Positions 34,780 through 46,799 of a stretch of 64,000 bases of DNA are shown piece by piece; within the stretch, counting starts at the first letter, position 1; every line of letters starts with the position of its first letter. The notes beneath the pieces were generated by a model. It saw nothing but the letters and a program-made list of their open reading frames with translations, was not told the origin of the DNA and made no database searches. The DNA comes from Saxidomus purpurata (Eukaryota > Mollusca > Bivalvia > Venerida > Veneridae): positions 17,036,286 through 17,100,285 of the forward strand of contig JAFMSR010000018.1 in the NCBI GenBank assembly GCA_022818135.1, written 5' to 3'. Position numbers and translations under genes: made by a program.

Positions 34780-35930
34780 CTGATATACATTTGAGATGAC
34801 GTCATATGACGTCTTACTAGTCGACGGTCAAAGGCGAACAAAAATCAAGTAACTGCGTCACTAGCACATTTAACTGCTAAGGCAAAAGTAACTGCGTCAC
34901 TTCACTAGAACATTAGCTAAGTGGGCGCGTAGCGAAGAGAAGTAACAATTGCGGAACTCCACGTAAGAAGTGCTTATGTTTATCCCCCTTTACATTGATT
35001 TCAGTACGCCTCCTATGAAGGCTAATGATTTTAATTTCAAAATTAAAAAAAAAAATTAAGTCCCCTTTTTCAGTGATTTAACCGGCATTTTTAATCATTA
35101 TGACGTCACAAGTAGTCTGATTAAAGACTCAAGTTCAGTAGTTCTTACCGAGTTGAAATTGTGATTTTAAATGTACTGTTTACATATTGTGAACATGGTG
35201 AAAATCAGTACAAGAAAAACGCCGAAGAATTACCTTGATACGAACAAATTCAGTCTGCGTTGTCAACTCACTTTCTGCTAGGTCCAAACGCGTCATTTTA
35301 TCAAACGAGTGTGTTAGAAAACACAAACTCAGTTTTAATATAATATAAGAATAAACAAAAATCTCTCGCAGTTACATTACGGTGATTAATACAAACTAAT
35401 TAGACGAAGGTTGTAAACACTTTCTTTCTTTTTCAAACAAAAGGGAATGTGTTTATGTATAGACCATTCAGTGAAGACTATACCCTGATATACTGATAAA
35501 ATCGCGTATCAGAAGTCAAGCTCTGGTAACCGTAAATGCCTAAAAGTGTCATATCATATAATTGTTAGGATCATAATATGTCTTGCATTGCAAAACAAAA
35601 ACAAAAACAACCACCATTGTGTATGCCAGTACAGTAATAGAGTAATTCAAAGCACCGAGAGTACTGATACATTGATTATTTCAACCAGAAAATATGGTTT
35701 TGTCAATACATAATTTGAATTAGGTTCATGTAAGAAAACTTCAAAGTAAAAATACGAGTACACGACTAAACGTTGGTCCGCTTAACTGCACCCCTGTACA
35801 CCACTGAAATACTGTTGAATTGGAGTAAAACCAAAGAAAAGAAAGATACAGCCATATTCTCTATCCAGTAAAGTTCGAACTCAAAATTCTAGGCCAACAG
35901 AACAATGTTTTTTTTACCCCGGTGGCATGA
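34780..35930. other. Intergenic sequence with a short direct repeat
   Basis: AAGTAACTGCGTCACT occurs twice (about 34848 and 34887), next to GACGTCATATGACGTC, a perfect CRE-like palindrome near 34798. No gene recognised. Confidence 0.4.
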
Positions 35931-36260
35931 TTTGAACAAACGTGGTAGGGACCCAGACACACCTTTTAGCCTGGGCTTGTGGTTTTGTAGAAGAAAATTT
36001 TTAAAGAATTTTCACTTTGTTGTCATGTCAATCAGAGTTGTATGGATTAGAATTATTTGAATATATTTGACAGAGGACGACCCAAGGAACATTCCTGTGA
36101 AGTTTTGTTGAACTTGATCCAATGGTTTTGGAGGAGATGCTACTTAAAACAAACAGTTGACGACGGGCGACGCACAGCGGACGATGCACATCGCACGACG
36201 ACGGACGCAGTGGAATACTAAAAGCTCACCTTTGCACTCTGTGTCAGGTGAGCTATAAAA
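35930..36260. repeat. Dispersed long repeat ending in AGGTGAGCTA
   Basis: Includes TTCCTGTGAAGTTTTGTTGA, TGGTTTTGGAGGAGATGC, GACGACGGGCGACGCAC and the palindromic terminus CTCACCTTTGCACTC..GTCAGGTGAGCTA. I recognise the architecture as a common bivalve interspersed repeat; its class is not determined here. Confidence 0.6.
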
Positions 36261-36399
36261 GTGTATGTCCCCAATGGGGACTCCCCCGTCAGGTCGCACC
36301 ATATATACCTTGAATAAGGCTGGCGGACCATAAGCACATCTAACAAACAAACGGGGACTCCTCATTATGTGAGACCGGTCAGATTAGATGACAGAATGA

Positions 36400-38160
36400 T
36401 GGATTTGATTCCTTTGAAGTTGAAACAGTTGTACTCAACCATTTTAATTACAAGTATCAATTGATAATGTAAGTTATGAGGGAAACTTCAACAGGTTTAG
36501 TCACTCAACGGACACATTTTAATTTTTTTCCACTATATGTCCTTTGTGTATATAAGGGATTTGTATATATTAAATGCATTAAGAAAGTTTTAGTTTCATG
36601 AATGTAATCAATTATTAATCTTCTTGTCTTAAAGTGAAATTTAATTGATTACAGAGGCAAGTCTGAGTAATCAATTGTAACCCATTCAATCTGGAAGTAA
36701 TAAAACAATTACTGATCAATGTAATCATCCCCAGGTCTGCGGACTCGGAATATATAATTTATGCGAGTTTTGTACATGACTCGAAGTGTTTTATACATGT
36801 CAATTTTACTTAATAAAATATATGTTCTCATGTGTTTTCCTACTTGCTTCTTAGTGACATTTAGAAGACTTACTCACCCATGTTGAATTCCGTCGGTATT
36901 TCCTTATTTGAGCCCCGGACTTCCAGTGAGCAGGGTACTCGATAAGTCCAAGACCGATGTAAGCACTAAAAAGCATCGTCGGTAACTGTATCGGAAACAA
37001 ACACTTTCAAGCCCTTTAACAATGATCTTAACCACATATACAGTTTTAAAACATCTTAGCACCGTAACCCAGAACGAAATATGGCCACCAGTAAATCAGG
37101 TAACAGCTGACTTGTCTATTTGCCCTAACAGTGTGAGACGTTTGTGTTAAATTTATGATAAACAAGAAGAATATCAAGGGTAGACCGCAAAACTGTTGTA
37201 AGTCCTTCTTTGTTTCATATATGTTACTAAAGTGTTGCGGTCAATCCTGGATATGCTGACAAATGCGGTACAAACAACAGACATCAGAGACAATATTATT
37301 CAATGTATATATGTTACGTGACCTTACACATTATCCATCGACTGAAGAACAAGCCATCATTTTCAATGATTATGCAAATTGAATGGTTACATCCAAACCC
37401 TTACATTTTGGTCTACAAGTACCTTTCAATTTGGACACTTGTTCTATTTGGATGGCCATTGAAGTATTTATTGACTGAATAGCGAACAGCGCAGATCAGG
37501 ATCAGACTGAATGGACGCCGACATTATAACTGTTGGAAGTTTCACTGACTGGAGATGTGTGTTTAATCTAGCCTTTAGTTGTGCGTAATAATGTGTGAGA
37601 TCCTAGTACAGACTTTAACCGGTTAAGGAACTTGAAACATTCAATATCGACCCAGACGATGTGTTTATGGATGGGAATATCCGCAAAAATCCATATATGA
37701 CATGCTTTGAAACATAAAGTTTTAGAAAGAGTGATTGTATATAGTAATGATAATAAAAAATGAAAAAAAATAATAATGAAATGAAAAGTATATAAAACAT
37801 CGAAGCAAAGAGTCGTAGGCCTACTTAAAATATTTAAGAACGTAAACAAAGCATTAAGAAAACACAGTAATACCAAGCAGTGCAAAATATATCACAGTAT
37901 TACAAACATAAATTTGTAGTCTAGCTAGGGGCCGGGTGTTATTTTAAACAAGAAATTAACATAGGGTGTGAATGGGCGGGGTGCAAAAACTGTGGCACAC
38001 ATGAAAAAGACAAACTGAAAGTAGAAAACTTTAGCCAAAACTGAAAAAAAAAACTAAAAAGGCACATTTACAAAAAAACATACCGAGATAAAACGTCAAA
38101 GAGCACATAAAACATTTGCTGTTCGGCTCCGTCCATCCTGGGCCCTAATCATAATTTAAT
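36400..38160. other. Intergenic sequence, little recognised
   Basis: AT-rich. A fragment of the GCAGATCA repeat lies near 37455-37560. A 105-codon minus-strand frame (37885-37568) is low-complexity and Phe/Leu-rich, with no family resemblance. Confidence 0.35.
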
Positions 38161-38169
38161 AGGTCCAGC

Positions 38170-38290
38170 TTAAAACTTTACTGGTAGCGCGTTCGCCTCA
38201 GGATTGGGGGGTCCCGGGTTCGATCGCCACCAGTGCTACAAGTTGTACCACTGCGCCCAGGCGGTTCCTTAAACTAAAAGATAGTCTTGC
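38170..38290 (+). repeat. tRNA-like SINE head
   Basis: A box-like CTGGTAGCGCGTTCGCCT and B box-like GGGTTCGATCGCC at correct order, but the flanks do not form an acceptor stem. Confidence 0.55.
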
Positions 38291-38322
38291 AAAACGTGAA
38301 AGATTCGAAGCCATGATATTAA

Positions 38323-38660
38323 AGCTGCTCGCTCTAAGTTACCATTGAAAAATTGACATAATTATACATAAATATAAAACTAAAGGCTTGAATCAAAATA
38401 TAAGCAAAAATCTAGGTAGGAATTTGCAGAAATCGATTGAAAATGTCGGTTACACGGCACCACTACACTATGTTTATATTGAAATTTCAAAAGCGTTTGC
38501 AAGGCTTTTGAATTTGGTAGCGTATTTTTTTAAATTTAGAGATAGACGTGACAGGAATTCATACTGGAGCCTTTTTATTTGACTATATGTTCTAAAATAC
38601 GTTATTTACATACAGTTTGAAGAATTTTATCTTTTTACCAAAATCTGAGAGCGAGCAGCT
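38323..38660. mobile_element. TTAA-flanked piggyBac-like MITE
   Basis: TTAA at 38319-38322 and 38661-38664; ends AGCTGCTCGCTCTAAG and TGAGAGCGAGCAGCT. Same family as the copy nested in MULE-like element A near 7716-8006; the interiors share AAGCAAAAATCTAGGTAG (as complement). Confidence 0.8.
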
Positions 38661-39642
38661 TTAAAGCAAGGATCGTATATAATCGTTAATATAATAAATC
38701 CTGTTAAAGTAATACAGTATAACAATATTTATAGGATTTGAACCTTTGCCGCGAGCAACTGATAGCGGTGTAAGCGTTATAATCTTCCCAAGGTAATTTG
38801 TCCATATGTTCAATTTCTTGGAAAAGTACTGTTTGTTCCTTTCCTGGTATCTATCTTCATCAAATTTTCTGTTTTTCATGTTTCATGTTGTAAAACACAG
38901 TAGGCTGCAAGTATTTATTTGAAATATATCGTTAAACTCACTTTAACGATAAGTAATTTATGTTTTCTAACCTGTATGTTATTCGGACAAATATTTTGGA
39001 TATAGTCTTTAAACAAATGACAGTAAAAAGGCTATTTGTTTATTGTGAATGGCAGAGAAATACATCTAAATGAGAATTTAAATATTTTCATGAGCACAAA
39101 TTTTACATATACTCAATATACCAATTACTACATGAATGATCATTGAATACTATATCGTAGTTTCCTTTTTAATTTGCCATGTTTCAAATTTTTTCGTATG
39201 TCAAACTAACAGATTTTTTTTTATCTCAAATGTTTGTGTTCAATTTAACAAGCAACAGGGATTTTTAAAATTTTGCCATTTTTTTAGATTGAATGATAAT
39301 CTGATGACAGTTGGTCTGGAAATGACCTCAATAGCAAACCTTTAACAAAAAACATGATGATGTCATCACTACAAATTTTGTATCAAAATGTTCAGGAAAA
39401 GACAAGTTGTCAGACAACAGTAAATTTGTTTTGGTAGAAGTTTTAAACATTTTTTTTTCCAAGTTCACAGTAATAAGTAAATTTGAAAAAAATGAAGATG
39501 GCTGTCAACAGTGGATTTAATAAAGCTTGCTTTTAACACTTTAAACAAAATTTGGGTTTAGGATTTTGATTTTTTTCTCGAAGATAAATGATGAAACTTT
39601 GTTTTAAGCCAGTAACTGGGCATCCAGTAACTAGTACTTTTC

Positions 39643-39830
39643 CCAGAAGCAGAAAGCTTCTCTTTATCTTCCTAACACTACCCTTTTTAATGCTCAGCAC
39701 CAAGCAAGGGAGCAGTCAGTACCAATCTTTAGGTCTTTGATATGACTTCAGTGGCCAGGGAGCAAACCAATGACCTCCTGCACACAATGCGGATGCTCTT
39801 CTACCAGGCTATCCTTTAATATGAGACTAT
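39643..39830 (-). repeat. tRNA-derived SINE (minus strand)
   Basis: Reverse complement carries GATAGCCTGGTAGAAGAGC, GGTTTGCTCCCTGGCC and GCTCCCTTGCTTGG, collinear with the SINE at 15958-16197. Confidence 0.72.
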
Positions 39831-40515
39831 TTCACTGATACAACTAGAGATGTATAAATATCATGTTATACATCTCTGATATATCACAGTATTTCATTAG
39901 CTAGCATAAAATAAAAGTATCTATTTGACACATATCATTATTATAATATAAAACTCACTGTAACCTCAGACTACAAGACTGTAGGTTATTGTAAGTTGTA
40001 CATATCTATTTTGGATAAAACTAAGCCTTTTATCAGGACCTTGTTCATTTCAAATGCTTACATAAAATGACTTAGCTTGTGTTCTTTATCAGTGAAAGTG
40101 CTTGGGTCTTTTTTGTGCTATCATAATTTAATTCAAGTGTCGTGACAAGTATTTTACATGGAGGCATAATTATGCATGTGTGTATTAGTATAAACAAAAT
40201 GTAAAAAAAAGAAATACTTCAAATGAAAGCAAACACTTGAAATGAACATGATGAAAGAAGCGAGTTAGATGCATTACAACACTGAGATTATACTGCACAC
40301 TAATGTAAAATTATCATGCTGGCTACACCACTGTCAGCCAATACATAATCAGATTTTTTTTAAACCCTTAAGTCAAGTAGTTTCAAAGTGATATAATAAA
40401 AATGGATTGTTTATTTAATATTCAGACACGATCACTTAAAGTTATATTAACCTTCAAAATAGCCATTTTGAATTATGATCAAGAAAGAAGCTTTTAAAAA
40501 GTAAAAACCACAGTA

Positions 40516-40693
40516 CAGTCAAACCTGTGTTAAAGACCACCTCCAAATAAAGACCACATTGCAATAATAATCAGCAGGAATGTTACAGTGCGATATCTAT
40601 CTATAGTATAAACAGCTGTCAATGACGACCACCAGCAAACTAAGACCACATTTGTAGCTTTGCAAGAGTGGTCTTTGTTCACAGGTTTGACTG
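40516..40693. mobile_element. Tc1/mariner-like MITE (CAGTCAAACC family), copy 3
   Basis: CAGTCAAACCTGTG to CACAGGTTTGACTG, 14-bp perfect terminal repeats, flanked by TA (40514-40515, 40694-40695). The interior keeps AAAGACCACC on both arms. Confidence 0.85.
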
Positions 40694-41212
40694 TAAATGC
40701 TTTGAAAACATGCAAGAAAAACATGTTGTTACACTGGATAATTTCTCTTACTGACAGGTATAAATAAAAATATACCTAACACTAACAGAGAGGGTTAAAT
40801 TTTAATTTTGGACTAATAGGATAGTTAAGAAAGATTTTTACAGAGATTTCCTCTGTAATCAGTAGGAATGATTCTGTTTTACATACAGATTCATATTTTC
40901 TGGTTATATAACATGGCAGTGTACTTTATTATAGGAATATAAATCATTGATTAAATTAATATTGTTCTTCAAATTATGTTGGCCACTTAAAACTGTAATA
41001 TCACTTTAACAATATCACATGTATGTATGTAATGAAATTCAGTTTAATTTGATTACAAAAAGTTAATAGTGCTTCACCATTCACCAAGATAGGATAAATT
41101 TATATCAGTGAACCCTTCAAAAAATTTTTTTTTAGTTTTTTTGGACATTTGCTATAGCTTCCTATAGGGCAAAATCTTCCCTTTCATAGAATTTCCATAA
41201 GAAACTACCAAC

Positions 41213-41330
41213 TTTCTCACATAAAGAGACATGGTTGGTAGAAGGGTTTCGAGCCCATGACTCTCAATCTATAAGAGGTTACAGTGATTTCAAGTCAGCA
41301 ACTCTTACCACTCAACCAGGCAGATTTTAC
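41213..41330 (-). repeat. SINE-like tRNA-head repeat (minus strand)
   Basis: Reverse complement holds GCCTGGTTGAGTGGTAAGAG and GAGAGTCATGGGCTCGAAAC, followed by GTGAGAAAGTTGGTAG. Same family as 58553-58700. Confidence 0.6.
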
Positions 41331-41547
41331 AACTGAAGAAAACGGTTTAGGTTCATTTTCTGAAAATAATCAAATTTTTCAGAAATAATATTTAGTTTTA
41401 AATAGAATTCTAACATGCTCCGCAACTTTTCTTTATGAATCCATATGTATATATAAAGGAAAACAAACTGTTTATCATTTTACAATAAAATACATCATGT
41501 TCTCCATGTGAAACACATATGGTAAATGACACCCATGACCAATGTAT

Positions 41548-41702
41548 GGGAGTATGTAGGGGTTAAGGTGTCACGCATCCAGTTGTGGGTTCGACCCAAT
41601 GAAGTGCTTATATGACACAGTCGTTTCCAGCATAGCACTCAGAGTGACTGGATAAGCTACAAGCTTTCTTCACTATCGAGCTAAAACAAATTAGTATAAA
41701 CT
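41548..41702 (+). repeat. tRNA-derived SINE upstream of PGPEP1
   Basis: GTTGTGGGTTCGACCC, AGAGTGACTGGATAAGCTAC and tail AATTAGTATAAACTAA. Lies about 250 bp before the first recognised PGPEP1 exon. Confidence 0.7.
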
Positions 41703-41953
41703 AATGTAAGAGAGTGTCCAATTGCATTCTGTGTTTCCAAGTTACAATCAAGTGCTGCTACGTGTTTAACATAGTTCTGGGTACTTTTCAAAGACAATAT
41801 TGTGTTAGAATCAAAATAATAAATGCCTCCCCAAAGTTTTATCATCTAATACAAAACAGTTGTTTGGATGAAAATAAATAATTAAATAACTTGTGCTACG
41901 CATTTATTATAAATTTCTTAATTAAATGAATTAATTATGTGTTATTTTTTCAG

Positions 41954-42020
41954 AAAATATTGATAAAGGATTAAGGTCATTGTGAAGCGACAATGAAGGA
42001 AAAAACTGTGGTGGTAACAG
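41954..42020 (+). CDS. PGPEP1: PGPEP1 first coding exon
   Basis: Acceptor TTTTTTCAG ends at 41953. 39 bases of 5' UTR precede ATG 41993-41995. Coding MKEKTVVVT then one base of Gly10. Donor GTAATG at 42021. Confidence 0.85.
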
Positions 42021-45000
42021 GTAATGTATATTGCAGTGTAGACAACAGTTGGTGCATTGAGGTGTAGACCTTAGGATTGGTCTGATGCTTTTAACGCAGT
42101 GCATTATGGTATAGATTAGATTTTTCTTTGTTAACCAGCTATATTTCTATAAATGGACTTGTCCATCTTTTTAATTAAGGGTTGTCAATTTGATTGACTG
42201 AATATCTCTATGCCAAGGCCCGTATCATTCGCCACCAGTACAGGATTTACAAGGGTTAGGTAGGTGTTTTTCAGTAGGAATTATTTTTTATTGACATTGC
42301 AATGTAGACCACATTCATTTTGGTGTAGTCTGTAGGGTGTGTGGCATTGTAAATAATAGAAAACTGTAATGTGACCAAAGTGTCAGTGGGCTAACTTTAG
42401 GGAGTTGTCAGCTGGTCTTCCTTTCAAGAATAATTTGATGTTGGCCGTAGAGCTGGGCGACCTGAAAAAAACTATTTTTGGTCTTGCAAAAAATTAGTGG
42501 TTGACAGGGTTTTTCTTTTCCTTTTTTTGCTCTAAAACACTTGAATATTTTCTTTTTTGTCGTTTTCTTATAAAACTGCTTGATGTTGGCAGTAAAAGTT
42601 AAGGTCCGTTGGAAGATCTGAAACAGTTTTGCATAAAAAAATATTTTGAAATGGACACATCACTATTATTTACTTTGTACATGTATTTGAATTTTTCAGG
42701 TTTTGGGCCTTTTGGCAGTCATGATGTTAATGCCAGCTGGGAGTGTGTAAAACTTCTGAAAGAGCAGGGTCTTGCTGAACAAGTGGAGATGATCATATAT
42801 GAGTTACCCGTGGAATACAGCACTGTAAAGAGGAAGGTGCCTGAGATATGGGACAATCATAAACCAGATGTAAGTTGTACCTAGAAATGTCACCTTATTT
42901 ATACAGACTAGCATTGTATACACGTGTAAATGGAACTGTTGTGTTAATTTTAAGAATCTGTTCACAAAAGAGTTGTGACCTAGACACTGAAATACTGTTA
43001 ACTCTGTATATAACAAACTCCTTGAGATCATTTAAAATTGTTCCTTATATCTGGAATTTCACTATATCCGGAGTCATTACATAGAGGATAATCTTCACTG
43101 AGGAAACTCTATAATTCACTGGAAAACATAAAATAAATACAGATTTTACTGTATGGTGTGCCAAAACATCATTTGATTCTTTTCAATATATGATTTTGAA
43201 TCCTTCAAGTGAACACAAGAAGATTTTTTCTATAAATTAAGAAAATATAAGGTTGAACTGTATATAAGATTTGCTGGAAAAAAATTGGAAGATATAAAGT
43301 TAACAAATCAATCAAATAATAATGTAACTTTTTCTTGTGTGTTTCCACAGCTAGTTGTACATGTGGGTGTGTCTGGTGTGGCTAAAGACATCACTTTAGA
43401 ACAACAGGCCCACAATGACGGCTATGACAGGAAAGATATACAGGTATACTAGAAGAACTGTTCAATTTTTTTTTTTGTAGTTCAAACATTATTTATTCAT
43501 ATATCAAAGCATGAACAAATACGTTACATTTATAAACAGCATCCGGGATTGAGGAGAAAGCTTTACAGCTTATCTGAAACACTGTTGACTGTTTCATATG
43601 GAAGATTAGTGTCTGGAGCTGGTCCTTCACCGGAATGATGGTCAGGTAAACTGCTTGCCAGTGCATTGATGAAATATTGTTAAAGAGGGTCTTAATACCT
43701 AGAAAAAAAAAGATCAGTGCTGTACCTGAAATAGTGAGCAAACAAGATTGAATTTTATTCATTTTAGCTTCAATTAAATGTCTCACCAATTAAATTGTCT
43801 TGCTTAGGCCAAGGAAATAATACATGTGTTTCCAGTCTCTTAGCAGAAAGAATTAAAGTCCGTCAGTTAGTAGTTTTTTTTTCCTTTTTTACTTTAAAAA
43901 CACTTGCAAATTGGTCTTTTTAATCTTTTTTTCCGAGAAGAAAAGTGTATGAGGTCGGCAGTAAAAAGTTAAGGTCGTTGAGGAGACCGGAAACACATAT
44001 TCTTTGCCTTAAACCTGATCATGCTAAATTTCTGAAATAGACTTGGCCTGCGTTCAGTTTGGACAGAACCATTAGTTGTTCAGAGGGGTGGACACTTGAA
44101 ATTTACTGACTGAATAATAAAAACGGTAGAAATCAGGAACAGTTTGCAGAGAGGCGCAAGCTGATCATGATCTGCACTGGTTTCAAAGGTAGAATCACTT
44201 GTCACATGGCATTGTAAGAGTTACAGTGTAAAGAGTTTTCGCGTTAATTTGCAAAATGTTATTTTGACAGAATTGTATGGCAGATGATCTTTGTTGCGTG
44301 CCAGGAGCCGATGGCAATATTGTGGCGGGTTTAGATATGGAAAGTGTCTGTGATAAAGTAAATAAGTCAGGGACGAAAACTAAAGCCGTTATATCCCATG
44401 ATCCTGGAAGGTAACATCTTTAAAACATTAAAAATTATGTGCATTAATATCTACTGTGAAATGCATTTATAGACATGAAATTGCAGTTTTCATATTCCTT
44501 ATTCAAAACAGCAGCGAGAAATGTTAGTTGGGATAAAATATTTGTTGGTTATTAATTTACTCACTAATCCATGAACATTTATGCCCAGTTAATTATGTTT
44601 TCACTGCCTATGTATTGAGTACTGGGCGTGCTTGTTCGGCAGGTTGTTGACATAAATGATTACCTGTGCTACATAATTGATGTATTAAGTTTTAATAAAG
44701 ACACTGGATAATGAAATTTTCATACCAGTCTTAGTGAAAAAAGACTTCAGAAGACATGGTAGGTCAGTGGTTGAGTGGTTAACACTCTGGATTACCAATC
44801 CCAAGGTCCCTTGGTTGAAGCCAGGACTATAAACAATATAAATTACACACTTATAATGCAGGAAATGTCGTTGTTTTTGAAAGAAATACAGTTTTTGTTG
44901 TCACATGAAGATGTTGGTTTTATATTTGTAGCTCTGAACAACTGCCAAATATTCTATTTGAGGGGACTTGAACTTCGCTGCTTATGTCATCCATGAAATG

Positions 45001-45521
45001 CAGGAAAACATCTCATTAATAGGACTAGGAATTTACACAAAATAACGATGTTTGCTTTGTTATTCAATGAATTTTGTGAAATTCTGTATTTGGAAGATCT
45101 ATGTAGAGTCCAACCTGTGAACAAAGACCACTGTTGGGAAGCTACAAATATGGTGTTTGTTTGTAGGTGGTCTTTATTTACAGGTGTTTCTCGATAAATA
45201 CTACACCGTGATCTCCCTGCTGCTGTTTATTTGCAGGGTGGTCTTTATTTTGAGGTGGTTGTTCACACAGGTTTGACTGTATAATTAAGAAAACATCTGA
45301 GTAGGATTTTGTAGCATTACATGTATGTAGCAGATGTCACATGACTGTTTTTCAGGTATCTGTGCGACTTCTCGTACTTCGCATCACTTCACATCAACAA
45401 AAACAGATCAGCATTTATCCATGTGCCTCCACTAGATAAACCTTACAGTGTACATGAGCTTGTGGAGGCACTCAGAGTTGCCATTCTGGGTATGTTAGAG
45501 CAAGTGGAGAAGTTGTCCTGA
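41993..45521 (+). CDS. PGPEP1: Pyroglutamyl-peptidase I, 5 coding exons
   Basis: Exons 41993-42020, 42700-42869, 43351-43443, 44271-44410 and 45356-45521 encode 198 residues; all junctions have AG/GT and matching phases. The enzyme is a cytosolic cysteine peptidase (family C15) that removes N-terminal pyroglutamate from peptides. Seen: the N-terminal GFGPFG motif (about 10-15), Glu83 in TLEQQAHN, Cys147 in RYLCDFSYF and His166 in RSAFIHVPP. Those three align with the catalytic Glu85, Cys149 and His168 of the human enzyme with a constant offset of two. Length is close to the usual ~209. The exon holding the ATG has an acceptor at its 5' side (AG at 41952-41953), so a non-coding upstream exon is likely. 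Introns contain two or three MITEs. Confidence 0.95.
42460..42640 (+). repeat. Dispersed AGTTAAGGTC repeat in PGPEP1 intron 1
   Basis: Poly-T-rich body (CTTTTTTTGCTCTAAAACAC) then GGCAGTAAAAGTTAAGGTC. Same order of motifs at 43845-44000 and 59565-59745, so a dispersed repeat with at least three local copies. Confidence 0.6.
42700..42869 (+). CDS. PGPEP1: PGPEP1 exon 2
   Basis: Acceptor TTTTTCAG ends at 42699; donor GTAAGT at 42870. Completes Gly10 and runs to Asp66. Carries the FGPFG nucleotide-binding-like loop conserved in C15 peptidases. Confidence 0.92.
42995..43151. mobile_element. TA-flanked MITE (ATATAACAAACTCC family)
   Basis: Ends near CTGTTAACTCTGTATATAAC and TTTTACTG, with TA on each side. 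Shares ATATAACAAACTCC with 45754-45936. Located in PGPEP1 intron 2. Confidence 0.55.
43351..43443 (+). CDS. PGPEP1: PGPEP1 exon 3 (catalytic Glu)
   Basis: Acceptor TTTCCACAG, donor GTATAC. Residues 67-97, phase 0 at both ends. Contains VVHVGVSG and Glu83 of the catalytic triad. Confidence 0.93.
43845..44000 (+). repeat. Dispersed AGTTAAGGTC repeat, second copy
   Basis: TTAGTAG followed by poly-T, ACTTTAAAAACACTTG, GGCAGTAAAAAGTTAAGGTC and GGAGACCGGAAACAC. In PGPEP1 intron 3. Confidence 0.6.
44030..44210 (-). repeat. Dispersed GCAGATCATGATC repeat (minus strand)
   Basis: Contains CTGATCATGATCTGCACTGG and AATTTCTGAAATAGAC, the reverse complement of modules at 34235-34440 and 56385-56575. Ends just before PGPEP1 exon 4. 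Confidence 0.62.
44271..44410 (+). CDS. PGPEP1: PGPEP1 exon 4
   Basis: Acceptor TTTTGACAG, donor GTAACA. Residues 98-143 plus two bases of Arg144. Includes the DDLCCVPGADG loop and ISHDPGR leading to the active-site cysteine. Confidence 0.92.
44755..44825 (+). repeat. tRNA-like SINE head in PGPEP1 intron 4
   Basis: GTCAGTGGTTGAGTGGTTAA and GGTCCCTTGGTTGAAGCC resemble A- and B-box regions. No cloverleaf, so not annotated as tRNA. Confidence 0.45.
45106..45279. mobile_element. Tc1/mariner-like MITE (CAGTCAAACC family), copy 4
   Basis: Left end GAGTCCAACCTGTG (decayed), right end CACAGGTTTGACTG, TA flanks, internal AAAGACCAC and GTGGTCTTTATTT. Ends 76 bp before PGPEP1 exon 5. Confidence 0.72.
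45356..45521 (+). CDS. PGPEP1: PGPEP1 exon 5 (catalytic Cys and His) and stop
   Basis: Acceptor GTTTTTCAG ends at 45355. Residues 144-198, stop TGA 45519-45521. Contains Cys147 and His166. A 3' UTR could extend as far as the AATAAA near 48546. Confidence 0.93.
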
Positions 45522-45753
45522 TGCCTGCTGCTACACTGGGCCTGTGTGACACAGACATATAAATTCAAGAAGATTACTGTTTGATAAAGTTGACAAGACA
45601 TATTTTCACAGATTTTCTATAATTTAACACAGCATAATGGATGCACGTTGTAACAGGTTCGCTTTCTTGTTTTATAACATTTAAATCACTATTGACTCAA
45701 CATTGCATAGAACTACAAATGTACTATGTATTTGCCAGTGATTCTGTGCTATA

Positions 45754-45936
45754 CAGTAAGCTTTGTATATAAGGCCTTCAGATATATAGAAATTCTGGAT
45801 ATAAGGATTAAATTTTCTGGGCCCCAGCTTACTCCTATATATGACAATTATATATGGATATAACAAACTCCAGATATAAAGAACAAATTTAAATAGTCCC
45901 AACTCCCAAGGAGTTTGTCATATACAGAGTTTACTG
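45754..45936. mobile_element. TA-flanked MITE (ATATAACAAACTCC family)
   Basis: CAGTAAGCTTTGTATATAAG at the left and ATATACAGAGTTTACTG at the right, TA on each side (45752-45753, 45937-45938). In the presumed PGPEP1 3' UTR. Confidence 0.65.
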
Positions 45937-46479
45937 TATCGAGTTCCAACGTTTTTTTGCAAAAATTTTGTTTGTTTAAGTTGTGTAAAATTTTGGAAAA
46001 TCTGCAGTTTCCAGAGTATTTCTTGATCCATGTTTAAATAATCAACCAAAGACTTTTTAAATCAGTGAAATTTTATATTACATTCTTTGCAACATAAAAC
46101 ATTCAACATAAAAGTTTCAACCTATTTTTGTGTCACAATTCATTGAAATTGTAAGAAACTCTTACCAAGTATACCAGTTTATATTTTTTCATGAAATTCA
46201 TGAAAAAAATCTGTTATACACATTGAAACACAGACAGTAATCAGTTAAACTCAGTAATCAGTGAAATGCAGTTATCAGATACATTCTTATTGTTAACAGC
46301 CTTAATTTGGTACCCCCTATGCGCAGTTGTCTGTATTTAATGTTTACTAAAAATCCATGGCTATTACTGAATACCAAAAAACAAATATTTGCCGAAAACA
46401 TCCAATAGCAAATCAGATCACAAAGAAATATTTAATCTGAATTATAAATAAGATATTCTTTGGTTTGTTATAAGCTAAC

Positions 46480-46770
46480 CTTGCACAAAGGTGAGTGAGC
46501 TATTAGGAGCATACATCAACCGTCTGTCCGTCCATCCATCATTTGCTTCAAACGACATCTCAATTTTGACCCAGGGGTCACCTGATTTTAGGCTTATAAA
46601 GGACAAACTTTGAAAGTCTTTTCTGAAACCACAGAGCTTTGATATTTGGAATGTAGCAATGTGTAGTGGACCTCTACGAATAGTGTTCAAATCAGGACCC
46701 CCAGTTGATTGTTTATAGTCCAGACTGACCTTGGGGGTCAATTTTCCAAGACACTGTTTTTATTGTTGAG
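46480..46770. repeat. Dispersed GTGAGCTATTAGG repeat
   Basis: Modules AAAGGTGAGTGAGCTATTAG, CGTCTGTCCGTCC, TTTTGACCCAGGGGTCACCT and TTCTGAAACCACAGAGC are collinear with the copy at 48608-49760. Confidence 0.65.
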
Positions 46771-46799
46771 ATGCTGTTGAATAAAGGTGAAAAGTACAG

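Noticed and set aside
37568..37885. 105-codon minus-strand frame
   Set aside because: Low-complexity Phe/Leu/Ile-rich translation of AT-rich DNA with no recognisable domain.
42609..42884. 91-codon frame as a stand-alone gene
   Set aside because: It is PGPEP1 exon 2 with intron sequence read through at both sides; only 42700-42869 is coding.
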